Assembly (NCBI RefSeq): GCF_900774055.1
Contig: NZ_CAAGSW010000005.1
Span: 124,001 to 188,000, forward strand
Origin: Methanococcoides sp. AM1
GTDB lineage: Archaea > Halobacteriota > Methanosarcinia > Methanosarcinales > Methanosarcinaceae
Length of the DNA stretch: 64,000 bases
Direction of reading: 5' to 3'
The notes below the pieces were generated by a model that saw nothing but the letters and a program-made list of their open reading frames with translations, made no database searches and had not been told where the DNA came from. Every line of letters begins with the position of its first letter. The first letter of the stretch is position 1. Position numbers and translations under genes: made by a program. Positions 53,211 through 62,286 of this stretch are shown here, in pieces.

Positions 53211-54008
53211 TTATGCTTTTGTTGACCTGAAGATATCTTCCTTAAGGATACCATAATCATCGAAACTTGAACGCATGGTCATAAATATACCAATGGCAAC
53301 CGTCATCACGGTGGAAACATAGATACCGACCATTATGGCCATCTGATATTTGATAGCGAGGATCGGACTGGAACCTGCTATTATCTGACCGGTCATCATC
53401 CCCGGCAGTGAGACGATACCAATCGTGGACATGCTTGCTATCGAGGGCTTCAATGCAAGGTTAAGACTTTTTCTGGCATAGGGAAGAATAGCTTCATGTT
53501 TCTTTGCACCCAGTGACAGACTGTAGAGGTAACGATTCTCGTTCCTCCGTATCGTATCATAGAAGTTGCTGATGCTTACGAGATTTCCCCTCAGGGAATT
53601 ACCAAGGAACATGCCGAATATGGGTATCAGGTATCGGGCATCAAAGAGGTTCTCAAGATCTACAACAAACGCATTGAAGTAAATTATTATCAGGAAGTTT
53701 CCTACTATAAATGAAGCAAGTGTCGGCAGTAGCAATTTTTTCAGGTCAAGCCCGACATCATTTATCGTGGAATGGGTTGCTGCAAGGACCATTATCATTA
53801 ACCACAAAAGGTTCACAAATGAATTGTTCAGGTCAAAAAGCACTGTGAGGAAAAAACCCACAAAAGCAAGTTGTACGACCATTCTTGAAGCCGAAACAAC
53901 TGTGTCATGGATTATCCCGAGCTTAAGATAATGACTTACAAACAGAGGAATTGCAAGTAAAAGGAAACATGCTATGAGGGATAGATAGCTAATATCAACA
54001 GCTTCCAT
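53211..54008 (-). CDS. ABC exporter permease, FetB/UPF0014 family
   Basis: 265 residues with seven hydrophobic helices. The family segments VSASRMVVQLAFVGFFLTV (about 37-55), PIFGMFLGNSLRGNLVSIS (about 131-149) and GIVSLPGMMTGQIIAGSSP (about 198-216) identify UPF0014. In E. coli FetAB has been linked to iron export and oxidative stress resistance; the substrate here is unknown. The start codon follows the stop of the ATPase gene directly. Confidence 0.9.
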   Translation of the reverse strand: MEAVDISYLSLIACFLLLAIPLFVSHYLKLGIIHDTVVSASRMVVQLAFVGFFLTVLFDLNNSFVNLLWLMIMVLAATHSTINDVGLDLKKLLLPTLASFIVGNFLIIIYFNAFVVDLENLFDARYLIPIFGMFLGNSLRGNLVSISNFYDTIRRNENRYLYSLSLGAKKHEAILPYARKSLNLALKPSIASMSTIGIVSLPGMMTGQIIAGSSPILAIKYQMAIMVGIYVSTVMTVAIGIFMTMRSSFDDYGILKEDIFRSTKA

Positions 54009-54638
54009 TCAAACACCCACCGGCACGATTCTTACATTTTGCTTTTCCCAGACATCATCATGGGATATCACCACGAGTGTCCATTCCTTACGCTCCAGGA
54101 AATAATTGGCCACCTTTTCTTTCAGTGCAGCATCAAGGGACGAAGTAATCTCATCGAGCAGGTAGACATCCTTTCCAATCAGCACTGACATAATTATGCC
54201 GATTCTCTGCTTCTCGCCCCCGGACAGATCCTCGAAATCCATTTCAAGAACGTCTTTTTCAAAACCAAGATAAACAAGAAGCCTTCTGAGCTTGGTCCTG
54301 TCAAGTTTTCCTTCATTGAAAGAATAGGAGAATACTTCCTCGATAAATTCATTCACCGAACCTTCATAGATATCAAGGTCCTGGGAAACATAAGCGATCC
54401 TTTTTCTTGCATCCCATACAGTATTGCTGTCAAGTAGCTGGTTGTTAAAATAAAGACTACCACTTGTGGGATGGCCAAAACCCATCGGCATCTTCAAAAG
54501 TGTGGACTTGCCTGAACCAGACCTGCCTTTCAGCAAGATGCGGTCCCCTTTTTTAATATCAAGATCGAAATGAGATAATACTTCCTTCTCACCATAACGA
54601 ATAGAGACATCTTTGTACTTCAAAAGTTCCTGACTCAT
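54009..54638 (-). CDS. ABC exporter ATPase, FetA-like
   Basis: 209 residues. Walker A LKGRSGSGKSTLLKM (about 34-48), Q loop AYVSQDLDIYEG, signature LSGGEKQRIGI (about 139-149), Walker B DVYLLDEITSSLD and H loop VVISHDD. Coupled with the permease gene, with no gap (TGA then ATG). GGTGAACAAAAGCTC lies before its ATG. Confidence 0.92.
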   Translation of the reverse strand: MSQELLKYKDVSIRYGEKEVLSHFDLDIKKGDRILLKGRSGSGKSTLLKMPMGFGHPTSGSLYFNNQLLDSNTVWDARKRIAYVSQDLDIYEGSVNEFIEEVFSYSFNEGKLDRTKLRRLLVYLGFEKDVLEMDFEDLSGGEKQRIGIIMSVLIGKDVYLLDEITSSLDAALKEKVANYFLERKEWTLVVISHDDVWEKQNVRIVPVGV

Positions 54639-54995
54639 GAGCTTTTGTTCACCTTATTATTTGAGATATTATGATAAGATCCATAGAATCCAACAAGATA
54701 ATATATCAATTGTTGTTGGTAAAGGATTTAAATGCTAGTGCCCCTGAATATTATATGAAAGTATTTATCCGAAAATAACGTTTTTTACACATCCATTAAT
54801 ACATATTTCAAATTTCATGTTATTTTAGTTAAATCAAGATTATAGTAGTAACATTAGCTCATCAGCTTGTTATTTGACAGAAATGAAGAACAATAAGCTT
54901 ATCCAAATCCTGCTGAAAGATCAATTTATCAGTGTTTTTGAAATGAATTTACCCTGACGTTACTTATATATCCCATCTTCTCAATACTTTTTACT
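54639..54995. other. Divergent gap between fetA and the TfoX-like gene
   Basis: 357 bases, strongly AT-rich. CTTATATATCC (about 54963-54973) lies some 25 bases before the ATG at 54996 and is a good TATA box for a leaderless mRNA. No gene or repeat is seen. Confidence 0.6.
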
Positions 54996-55394
54996 ATGAC
55001 AGCGTGGAAGAAAGCTTCAGAGGAACTTGGAGAACTGATAGGGGAATCCGTATCCGACTATGATGTTGAGTTTCGTAAGATGTTCGGCAGCCCTGTCTAT
55101 TTTGTGAACGGGAACATGTTCATCGGTGTTCATGGTGACGGGATCATGATGCGCCTGCAGGAGGAAGACCAGCAGAATCTCTATGAAGAATACGATGAAG
55201 CAGCTCCTTTTACACCAAACGGCAGGCGCATGAAGGAATATGCCCTGATTCCACCGGCAGTATATGATGATGAGATCGAGTTCAGAAAATGGTTGGACAT
55301 ATCGTACAGCTATGTGAGTTCCCTTCCGAAGAAAGAGAAAAAGGAAAAGAAGAAAAAAGCAACTTCCGGGAAAACAAAAAAGAGCGAGAAATGA
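54996..55394 (+). CDS. TfoX N-terminal domain protein
   Basis: 132 residues. The TfoX-like N-terminal domain is seen in VEFRKMFGSPVYFVNGNMFI (about 25-44), GDGIMMRL and the helical LDISYSYVSSLP. The last 25 residues are almost only Lys, Glu and Ser, a disordered tail that could bind nucleic acid or protein. The C-terminal TfoX domain is absent. Function unknown in archaea; no competence genes are nearby. Confidence 0.85.
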   Translation: MTAWKKASEELGELIGESVSDYDVEFRKMFGSPVYFVNGNMFIGVHGDGIMMRLQEEDQQNLYEEYDEAAPFTPNGRRMKEYALIPPAVYDDEIEFRKWLDISYSYVSSLPKKEKKEKKKKATSGKTKKSEK

Positions 55395-55439
55395 TGCTAA
55401 GAGGCATCTTTCCCACACCTATTTTCATTTCATTTCGTA

Positions 55440-58400
55440 TTACATATCTTCCTTGATGTACTTGATCATCCTCGGCGTAAGCAGTGGAATGATCTGCGGA
55501 AGCATGTTCGGCATCAGATTCTCCATTGACTGTGGCATGAGATCAGGCATCTGTTCCTTCATATCATCGGACATCTGCACACGTTTCTCGACAGCCTTGA
55601 GCATGTCAGGCATGACCTTTGGCATTATGCCTGGCAAAAGCATTGGCATCATGATCGGCATCATTGGCTTCATCATGAGGTCCATGCCCGGGACGTACTT
55701 GACCATCTTCATCATACCACGCAGTGGAGCAGGCATTGCAGCCATCATCTGAGGCAACAGTTCCACCATCAGGTCAGTCATGTTCTCGGGCTTAAGGAGT
55801 GCGATCATCTGGTCGAATGTCACCCATGCTGTAAGTGCGGTGTTCGTCGTATCAGGAATATCATACCCCATACTGCGAGCTACTGTTGCTGAAAGGTCTT
55901 GGACGTCCACCGGACTGCCACTCTTCTCTGCAGCTATCCTCAGCTGTACCTGACAGCACGGACAGGCAGCAACCATAATGTCAGCACCAATATCCTCAGC
56001 TTCCTTAAGCCTCATGTTACCGACGACGTTAGCAATAGCCGGATCTGCGACCAGTGTCAGGACTGAACCACAGCAGTGACCTTCTGCCCTGTTGTGCTCC
56101 ATTTCACGCAGTTCGACGCCCGGAACCGACTTGATAAGATCCCTTGGAGGCTCATAGATACCACCTGCACGACCCATGTGACATGCATCGTGAACTGTTA
56201 CGACCTTGTCAAGAGGTGTGACGAACTTCTCAGACAGTACATCGAGCTTGTCCTGAAGTACCTGTGAGTAGTGCTTTGCCTCAAAGTCGTACTCGATACC
56301 GAGCTTCTCTGCCCACTGGCGATAGAAGGTATCCCATACCAACCAGCATGCAGGACAGGATGTGATTACGGTCTTTACACCTTTCTTCTTCATGTTCTCG
56401 ATGTTCATTCTCATGATCTTCTCGAAAACATCCCACTTACCGGCAGCAAGCATCGGGATACCACAGCAGGACTCTTCTTTGCCGAGGTATGTGATCTCCA
56501 TACCTGCATCTGTCAGCAGACGTACTGAAGCTTCAGCGATGTCCTTCTCGACAAATGATGCAGTACAGCCTGCAAAGTAAGCATATTCAGCCTTGTCCTT
56601 GATCTTGGGCTTAAGGTCCTCAGGGATCCATTCTTCCCTGTTCTTGAGGTACTCTCCCCAGATGTTCCTTTCCTTGAGCAGGCTGGAAGCCATGATCTCG
56701 AAAGGTGGGATGGTCATCATACCACGTTCTACGACCAGCTCTTCTCTCATGGTCATCCAGGAATCGTTGATCGGAAGATCAAGCTGGCACCTGTGATCAC
56801 AAAGCTCGCAGGTCGTACAGGCAAGGAAAGTGTCTACCTGCTCCTGTGTCATCTTATCCCTGCCGGCAAGGTATTCCTTGATAAAGAACCACTTACCTCT
56901 CGGGGACTGGGATTCCCAACCGCGACCGTAGTACTGGTCACACTCTTCAACACAGTAACCACACTGTGCACAGGTGTATGCATGGGAAACGATGTCTGCA
57001 GGGATATCCTTCTGCTTCCTGAAGGTCTCTTCCCCGACACCACTCCTGTTTCCGACAAATCTCATCATCGGTTCGAATGCCTTGGACATTGATATCCCGG
57101 CTTTGAGAATGCCTTTACCTGAAATGGTCTCAGGGTTCATGATGTCATCCGGATCGACCTGCTGCTTCAGGGCCAGCATCTTCTTCAGGCGGTCACCATA
57201 GACCTTCTCTGCTTCCTTTGCAAAATAGAGACCTGAAGCGTATATCCTTCCGCCATTCTCCTCGGCGATCTTTATGATACTGATACCGAGTGTGAATGCA
57301 AGGTTGAACTTGAATGATCTCTCAGAGTGAGGGATAAAACAGAGGAGGATAACATTACCGTCCTTTGCCACCATACCTTCGATGAGCACAGGAAGGTCGA
57401 TCTTCGCTTTGATCTCATTGAAGACCTTGCCGACCTTGTCAACAGGAACAATGATCTCCGCAGGAATGAACGAAGGACCAAGCCTCTTGACCTTCATGGA
57501 ACGGAACCATTCACTGGCTTCGTGTCTGGAAATATCTTCAGAAAGGATCTTGCCACCATTGCTGGTTATGATATTTTCAAGGGCACTAACATCCCTTGAC
57601 TCAGGATAAATAAAGTTACAAATATATGACTTAGGCAATTCCGGTCTGTCCTCGACGACCGTTTCGCCATGGTGGGTGGAAAATGGCATTTCATTCTTCA
57701 TGCCTGCCCAATCGGGATTTATAAATGAGATAGACCATAGTGGCACTTTTTCTGCAGCTACTGACTGAAGGGCTTTCTGCATGGACTCGGAATCAGCAAA
57801 TTCTGCAGAGATGGATGCTGTATCTTCCTTATTGCGTATATTCAGGGTGATCTGGGTAATGATACCGACAGTACCCATACTTCCGATGAGGCTGTCCATT
57901 TCATCGCCTGTGAAATCCCTGATCTCGCCGTTTGGAAGCACTGCTCTTGCAGAGACCATGGTGTCTTGGGACCAGCCGTATTCATAGCTGCCGTAACCAA
58001 TACCGTTCTGTGCAAGCCACCCACCTACTGTTGCTGCAGGGGCACTTGAAGGCATGGCACAGACAGAAAGGTCCTTTTCATTGAGCTTTTTCTCAAGGCG
58101 CTCCCATACGATACCTGCTCCGACCGTGACGGTCATGTTCTCAGCATCGATGGAGATTATATCATTCATCAGGTTAACATCTGCAATGATACCACCCTTT
58201 GTAGGAATGACACCACCGTAACCGGATGATGCTCCGGCACGGGGAACAATAGGAATAGAATGTTTACGTGAGAAATCCATCAGTTTGACAATATCGTCCT
58301 CTGTGCGAAGTTTTACGATCGCTGCAGGGTCAGTGTTGCCTAACATCATCTTTGCCATTGACGGAAGTGCTCCGACATCATGACTGTAGAAGTGTCTTTC

Positions 58401-58487
58401 ACGTTTGCTGAAATTCACGCGGTCGCCAAATATACCGCCGAGTTCTTCCTCCTGAGAGGAGGTGAGGTTTGCTGTGTTTTTTGCCAT
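55440..58487 (-). CDS. FAD/Fe-S oxidoreductase: GlcD-like, ferredoxin, CCG domains and Met-rich tail
   Basis: 1015 residues, a fusion of a 2-hydroxyacid dehydrogenase flavoprotein with a GlcF/HdrD-like part. Residues about 50-235 are the FAD-binding PCMH fold (PRAGASSGYGGVIPTKGG); about 240-465 the FAD-oxidase C domain. The ferredoxin part has CAQCGYCVEEC and CTTCELCDHRC (about 505-575). Two CCG domains follow, with EESCCGIP and GHCCGSV. The last 130 residues are unusual: more than 25 Met in Pro-Met repeats such as PMMPIMMPMLLPGIMPKVMP. A lactate or related hydroxyacid dehydrogenase feeding heterodisulfide-type or membrane electron carriers is likely. GGGGGATC precedes the ATG. Confidence 0.88.
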   Translation of the reverse strand: MAKNTANLTSSQEEELGGIFGDRVNFSKRERHFYSHDVGALPSMAKMMLGNTDPAAIVKLRTEDDIVKLMDFSRKHSIPIVPRAGASSGYGGVIPTKGGIIADVNLMNDIISIDAENMTVTVGAGIVWERLEKKLNEKDLSVCAMPSSAPAATVGGWLAQNGIGYGSYEYGWSQDTMVSARAVLPNGEIRDFTGDEMDSLIGSMGTVGIITQITLNIRNKEDTASISAEFADSESMQKALQSVAAEKVPLWSISFINPDWAGMKNEMPFSTHHGETVVEDRPELPKSYICNFIYPESRDVSALENIITSNGGKILSEDISRHEASEWFRSMKVKRLGPSFIPAEIIVPVDKVGKVFNEIKAKIDLPVLIEGMVAKDGNVILLCFIPHSERSFKFNLAFTLGISIIKIAEENGGRIYASGLYFAKEAEKVYGDRLKKMLALKQQVDPDDIMNPETISGKGILKAGISMSKAFEPMMRFVGNRSGVGEETFRKQKDIPADIVSHAYTCAQCGYCVEECDQYYGRGWESQSPRGKWFFIKEYLAGRDKMTQEQVDTFLACTTCELCDHRCQLDLPINDSWMTMREELVVERGMMTIPPFEIMASSLLKERNIWGEYLKNREEWIPEDLKPKIKDKAEYAYFAGCTASFVEKDIAEASVRLLTDAGMEITYLGKEESCCGIPMLAAGKWDVFEKIMRMNIENMKKKGVKTVITSCPACWLVWDTFYRQWAEKLGIEYDFEAKHYSQVLQDKLDVLSEKFVTPLDKVVTVHDACHMGRAGGIYEPPRDLIKSVPGVELREMEHNRAEGHCCGSVLTLVADPAIANVVGNMRLKEAEDIGADIMVAACPCCQVQLRIAAEKSGSPVDVQDLSATVARSMGYDIPDTTNTALTAWVTFDQMIALLKPENMTDLMVELLPQMMAAMPAPLRGMMKMVKYVPGMDLMMKPMMPIMMPMLLPGIMPKVMPDMLKAVEKRVQMSDDMKEQMPDLMPQSMENLMPNMLPQIIPLLTPRMIKYIKEDM

Positions 58488-58596
58488 ATTAGATCCCCCT
58501 TAGAAATTGGGTCGTTTTTCAATATAAACTTTTAAGTTATTTTTTGAGTAATGTCCAATTTAAAAAAGGAAAAATTGGAAACAAATTTTCTCCATT

Positions 58597-59214
58597 TTAG
58601 AATGATAGTGAATCTTTCGGACATTTCTCAATACATCGTCCACATTTGATACAGTCCGGGTTGTTGCCGATATCACGAACTTTAAGTTCCATCGGACAGA
58701 CCTTCTCACAAAGTTTGCAGTCAACACATGAATCATGGTCCATCTGAAGCTGGTACTTGTTACCGCCGATGATCCTCTGCATTGTTCCCATTGGGCAGGC
58801 GTTACACCAGGACCTTGTGTTGAAGTAGCTTCCAAGCATTGTGCCAATGATTGTTGTCATAAGACACATCGAGACAAGGATGGTACCGATGAGCTCAAAG
58901 GTGTTCTGTGCAGCAAATGTTACCGAGATGCGGTACATCATCAGAGCCATCATAGCTGTGAATGCAGGGATCCTGAGCCACATGCTTGAGAGGATCTTTG
59001 GGATCTTCCTTTTCTTTGAGATCTTTATGATACCGTAATCGAAGTAACTGCCACGTGGACAGAGATTACCACAGAACCAGCGCCCTCTGATGAGGCTGGT
59101 GATGAACAGTGTCCCCATGACAGCGAGCATGAAGTAACCAAGGATCGGATACCAGAGACCTCCAATGGAGACTATGACTACCAGAGAGCCAAGATAAGGT
59201 GTTATCTTAAGCAT
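58597..59214 (-). CDS. Membrane 4Fe-4S protein (NapH/CcoG-like)
   Basis: 205 residues with four membrane helices. The NapH-type motifs GRWFCGNLCPRGSYFDYG (about 46-63) and WCNACPMGTMQ (about 136-146) each give a Cys pair. A C-terminal double-cluster ferredoxin follows, CVDCKLCEKVCP (about 163-174) and CIKCGRCIEKCP (about 189-200). It should carry electrons between membrane carriers and soluble partners, plausibly the oxidoreductase at 55440, 109 bases downstream. The start follows the stop of the regulator gene directly. Confidence 0.88.
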   Translation of the reverse strand: MLKITPYLGSLVVIVSIGGLWYPILGYFMLAVMGTLFITSLIRGRWFCGNLCPRGSYFDYGIIKISKKRKIPKILSSMWLRIPAFTAMMALMMYRISVTFAAQNTFELIGTILVSMCLMTTIIGTMLGSYFNTRSWCNACPMGTMQRIIGGNKYQLQMDHDSCVDCKLCEKVCPMELKVRDIGNNPDCIKCGRCIEKCPKDSLSF

Positions 59215-59562
59215 TTACCAATCCTCCAGTTCCTGTTCGACCTTCGCTACCCATTTGCTGACAATTCCCATGATCAGCTCTTTGATCTCTGCTTTGTCTT
59301 TTATCCTGTAAATGAATGAATATCCGCCTCCATCGAGGTTATTTTGTGATTTTGTGAGTATGCCTTTTTCATGCAGCTTCTTAACAGACCTCTGGACGGT
59401 TGAAAGGTCGAGTTCTGTAAGAGTTGCTATATGCTCCGTTTTGCTCCAAATATCAGGCTCTTCAAAGAAGTACTCCAACACTTTCATATCAGCCCGTGTC
59501 AGGTTCAGAGCACATTTTATCACATCTTTAATTTTGAATTCCTTACATGCGAAATCGATCAT
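59215..59562 (-). CDS. Winged-helix transcription regulator (TrmB/MarR-like)
   Basis: 115 residues: NLTRADMKVLEYFFEEPDIW, then the HTH TEHIATLTELDLSTVQRSVK with recognition helix (about 44-63), a wing with NLDGGGYSFIYRI and a C-terminal helix for dimerisation. First gene of the unit with the membrane ferredoxin (no gap) and the FAD/Fe-S protein, so it probably controls that unit. One N-terminal Cys could sense redox state (inference). Confidence 0.85.
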   Translation of the reverse strand: MIDFACKEFKIKDVIKCALNLTRADMKVLEYFFEEPDIWSKTEHIATLTELDLSTVQRSVKKLHEKGILTKSQNNLDGGGYSFIYRIKDKAEIKELIMGIVSKWVAKVEQELEDW

Positions 59563-59855
59563 TGAATCACCTTCATTATTTGTCAGTACTGCTACATTGT
59601 TACAGTTGCATATAAACGTGGTTAAGTACTGAAGGAAGATGCAAGGTTTTGGCAGTACCGTGGGTAACTGTGATGATATGGCAGTAATATATTGTAGGAA
59701 ATAAAAAATGGAATGATCAGAAAAATAATACCCGATTTATAAACAATAATATACACCAACGTACAACACAATACATTCCAAAAAACAACCACCTGCCGGA
59801 TTTTACCTACATATTTATCAATGATGGACTATTATCAAAACGGCAGGAGATTAAC
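59563..59855. promoter_or_regulatory. Divergent promoter region between the regulator gene and iorA
   Basis: AT-rich gap of 293 bases. TTTATAAACAATAATATA (59734-59751) and ACATATTTATC (59810-59820) are TATA-like for iorA; TATAAACG at about 59611-59618 may serve the minus-strand unit. No gene is seen. Confidence 0.45.
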
Positions 59856-61661
59856 ATGAGCACACGCGAGTATATGCTTGGAAACGTGGCGATCGCACGC
59901 GGTATCGTGGAAGGAGGAGGTAAAGTTATCTCCGGGTATCCCGGTACGCCTTCTTCTGAGATCGTTGATACGTTATCTGCAATGAAAGAACGTGATTTTT
60001 ACGTTGAATGGTCAGTTAATGAAAAAGTTGCTATGGAGGTTGCTGCAGGAGCTGCCATGACAGGTGTGCGTTCTGTGGTGACAATGAAACACGTTGGTCT
60101 CAACGTTGCAGCAGACCCTCTTATGACACTTGCTTACATGGGTGTAAAGGGCGGAATGATCATCATTGTCGCTGACGACCCTGCATGTCATTCATCACAG
60201 AATGAACAGGACACACGCAAGTATTCCGAATTCTCACTTATGCCATGTCTTGACCCTTCCACACCACAGGAAGCAAAGGACATGATCCCATACGCATTCG
60301 AACTTTCCGAGAAGTTCGAGATCCCTGTGATATTCAGGCCAACAACAAGGATCTCACACGGTAAGTCCGAGATCGAGCTTGGAACTATCACCGACCACAG
60401 GGTCGAGGCAAAGTTCGAGAAGGACACCTCACGCTGGGTAATGGTACCAAGCAATGCGGTAATTCGTCACCCACACCTTCTTGGAATACAGGAAGGCATC
60501 ATGGAAGAGCTTGAGAGCTCACCATGGAACGAGCTTACAATCAACGAGAGCACAAAGATCGGTGTCATCGCATCAGGTCTGGCCTCAGTATATGCCAGGG
60601 AAGCAATGGAGAACCTCGGACTGGAAGCATCCTTCCTGAAGATCGGAGCATACCCTGTTCCTGAAGGTCTTATCAAGAAGATGTACGAGCAGTGTGACAC
60701 CGTGCTTGTAATCGAAGAGCTTGAACCAATAGTCGAAGACCGCTGCAAGGTTCTCGCAAAGGATATCGAGAGCCCTGTAAAGATACTCGGCAAGACTGGC
60801 GGATATATCCCAAGGGTCAGCGAACTCAATACCGATGCCTGCGTAAGGGCAATTGGAAAAGCATTCGACATCGAAGTCGATGTTCCGGAAATAGCTGAAG
60901 CAGAACTTGAACTTCCACCAAGGCCACCTGCACTCTGTGCGGGATGTTCACACCGTGCTACCTATCATGCCATGAAGAAAGTGTTCGGCAAGAACGCTGT
61001 GTTCCCAAGTGACATCGGTTGTTACACACTCGGAGTTCAGAACGGAACAGTCGATACAACACTCTGTATGGGTGGCAGTATCACCGTTGCATCAGGTATC
61101 TACGATGCAGGCGAGAAGCAGCCTATCTGCTGTTCAATTGGAGATTCCACATTCTTCCACACAGGTATCAACGGACTGCTCAACGCTGTCTACAACAAGT
61201 CAAACATCACAATAGCCATCCTTGACAACCGTATCACCGCAATGACAGGCCACCAGCCAAACCCTGGTATGGGATTCACATCTACAGGCGAGCCTACAAA
61301 GGAGATCGACATGGAACTCCTCTGCCGTGGACTCGGTGCTGAGTTCGTGGAAACGGTCGATCCATACGATGTCAAGGCTACCGAAGAAGTATTCAAGCGT
61401 GCAAAGGACTTCGAAGGTCCTTCCGTGGTCATCACAAGACAGGCATGTGTCATCCACGCACGCAGAGCAGGTGTCAGGCGCATACCATTCCAGGTCGATA
61501 CAGAGAAATGTATCGGATGCAGAATGTGTGTCAACCTCGGATGTCCTGCTATCGAGTTCGATAAAGAAACAAAGAAAGCACATATCAATGCAATGTGTAC
61601 AGGCTGTGGACTCTGCAGTGTTGTCTGCAAGTTCGATGCTATCGTGGAGGTGCAGAAATGA
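59856..61661 (+). CDS. iorA: Indolepyruvate ferredoxin oxidoreductase, alpha subunit
   Basis: Oxidises aryl pyruvates from aromatic amino acid breakdown to aryl-acetyl-CoA with ferredoxin; in methanogens it can also run in reverse to make aromatic amino acids from aryl acids. 601 residues: N-terminal pyrimidine-binding domain (VISGYPGTPSSEIVDTL), TPP-binding part with GDSTFFHTGINGL and LDNRITAMTGHQ (about 428-475), and a C-terminal ferredoxin with CIGCRMCVNLGCP and CTGCGLCSVVC. AGGAGAT before the ATG. iorB overlaps by four bases. Confidence 0.96.
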   Translation: MSTREYMLGNVAIARGIVEGGGKVISGYPGTPSSEIVDTLSAMKERDFYVEWSVNEKVAMEVAAGAAMTGVRSVVTMKHVGLNVAADPLMTLAYMGVKGGMIIIVADDPACHSSQNEQDTRKYSEFSLMPCLDPSTPQEAKDMIPYAFELSEKFEIPVIFRPTTRISHGKSEIELGTITDHRVEAKFEKDTSRWVMVPSNAVIRHPHLLGIQEGIMEELESSPWNELTINESTKIGVIASGLASVYAREAMENLGLEASFLKIGAYPVPEGLIKKMYEQCDTVLVIEELEPIVEDRCKVLAKDIESPVKILGKTGGYIPRVSELNTDACVRAIGKAFDIEVDVPEIAEAELELPPRPPALCAGCSHRATYHAMKKVFGKNAVFPSDIGCYTLGVQNGTVDTTLCMGGSITVASGIYDAGEKQPICCSIGDSTFFHTGINGLLNAVYNKSNITIAILDNRITAMTGHQPNPGMGFTSTGEPTKEIDMELLCRGLGAEFVETVDPYDVKATEEVFKRAKDFEGPSVVITRQACVIHARRAGVRRIPFQVDTEKCIGCRMCVNLGCPAIEFDKETKKAHINAMCTGCGLCSVVCKFDAIVEVQK

Positions 61662-62248
61662 GCAGCAAAGCTTCTGAATTCGATCTTGTGATCTCAGGTG
61701 TCGGCGGGCAGGGAACCATTCTTGCATCAGACATCATCGGCAGATCAGCAGTCCTTGAAGGAAAAGGTGTAAGGGCAGCAGAGACCCACGGAATGGCACA
61801 GCGTGGCGGTTCAGTTGTCAACCACGTCCGTATCGGATGTAAGCTTGGTTCCATGATCCCGCTTAAAGGAGCAGATTGCCTGCTCGCGCTTGAGCCTGTG
61901 GAAGCCCTCCGTTACATCGATTACCTCTCAGATGACGGTGTCATAATCATGAACACCGAATCAGTTTACCCGATCACGGTCACAACAGGAAAGGCAACTT
62001 ACCCGTCTATTGACAGCATCGTAGAAAAGCTGAAGGAAACGCACCGTGTCATCGCTTTCAATGCAAGCGAAAAGGCAGCAGAGGCCGGAAGCAGACAGGC
62101 AATGAACGTTGTTCTTGTCGGAGCTGTCTCCAACTTCCTGCCTATAAAGACAGAAACCCTGCTTGAACGCGTTAAAGAGATGGTTCCTCCAAAGACCATT
62201 GACACGAACGTAAAAGCTTTTGAAATGGGAAGAAGCATGGCCGAATAA
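61658..62248 (+). CDS. iorB: Indolepyruvate ferredoxin oxidoreductase, beta subunit
   Basis: 196 residues, the gamma-type (POR-like) subunit: LVISGVGGQGTILASDIIG (about 10-28) and ETHGMAQRGGSVVNHVRIG (about 44-62). The start ATG overlaps the iorA TGA (ATGA), with GGAGGTG 5 bases ahead, which rules out the longer frame from 61595 inside iorA. It completes the IorAB enzyme. Confidence 0.96.
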   Translation: MSSKASEFDLVISGVGGQGTILASDIIGRSAVLEGKGVRAAETHGMAQRGGSVVNHVRIGCKLGSMIPLKGADCLLALEPVEALRYIDYLSDDGVIIMNTESVYPITVTTGKATYPSIDSIVEKLKETHRVIAFNASEKAAEAGSRQAMNVVLVGAVSNFLPIKTETLLERVKEMVPPKTIDTNVKAFEMGRSMAE

Positions 62249-62286
62249 GACCATACTTCAATTTCTTTTTGTTTTCAAGACCAGAG

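Noticed and set aside
55391-55412. Hairpin GATGC/GCATC after the TfoX-like gene as terminator
   Set aside because: The stem has five pairs and is followed only by three T, too weak to call.
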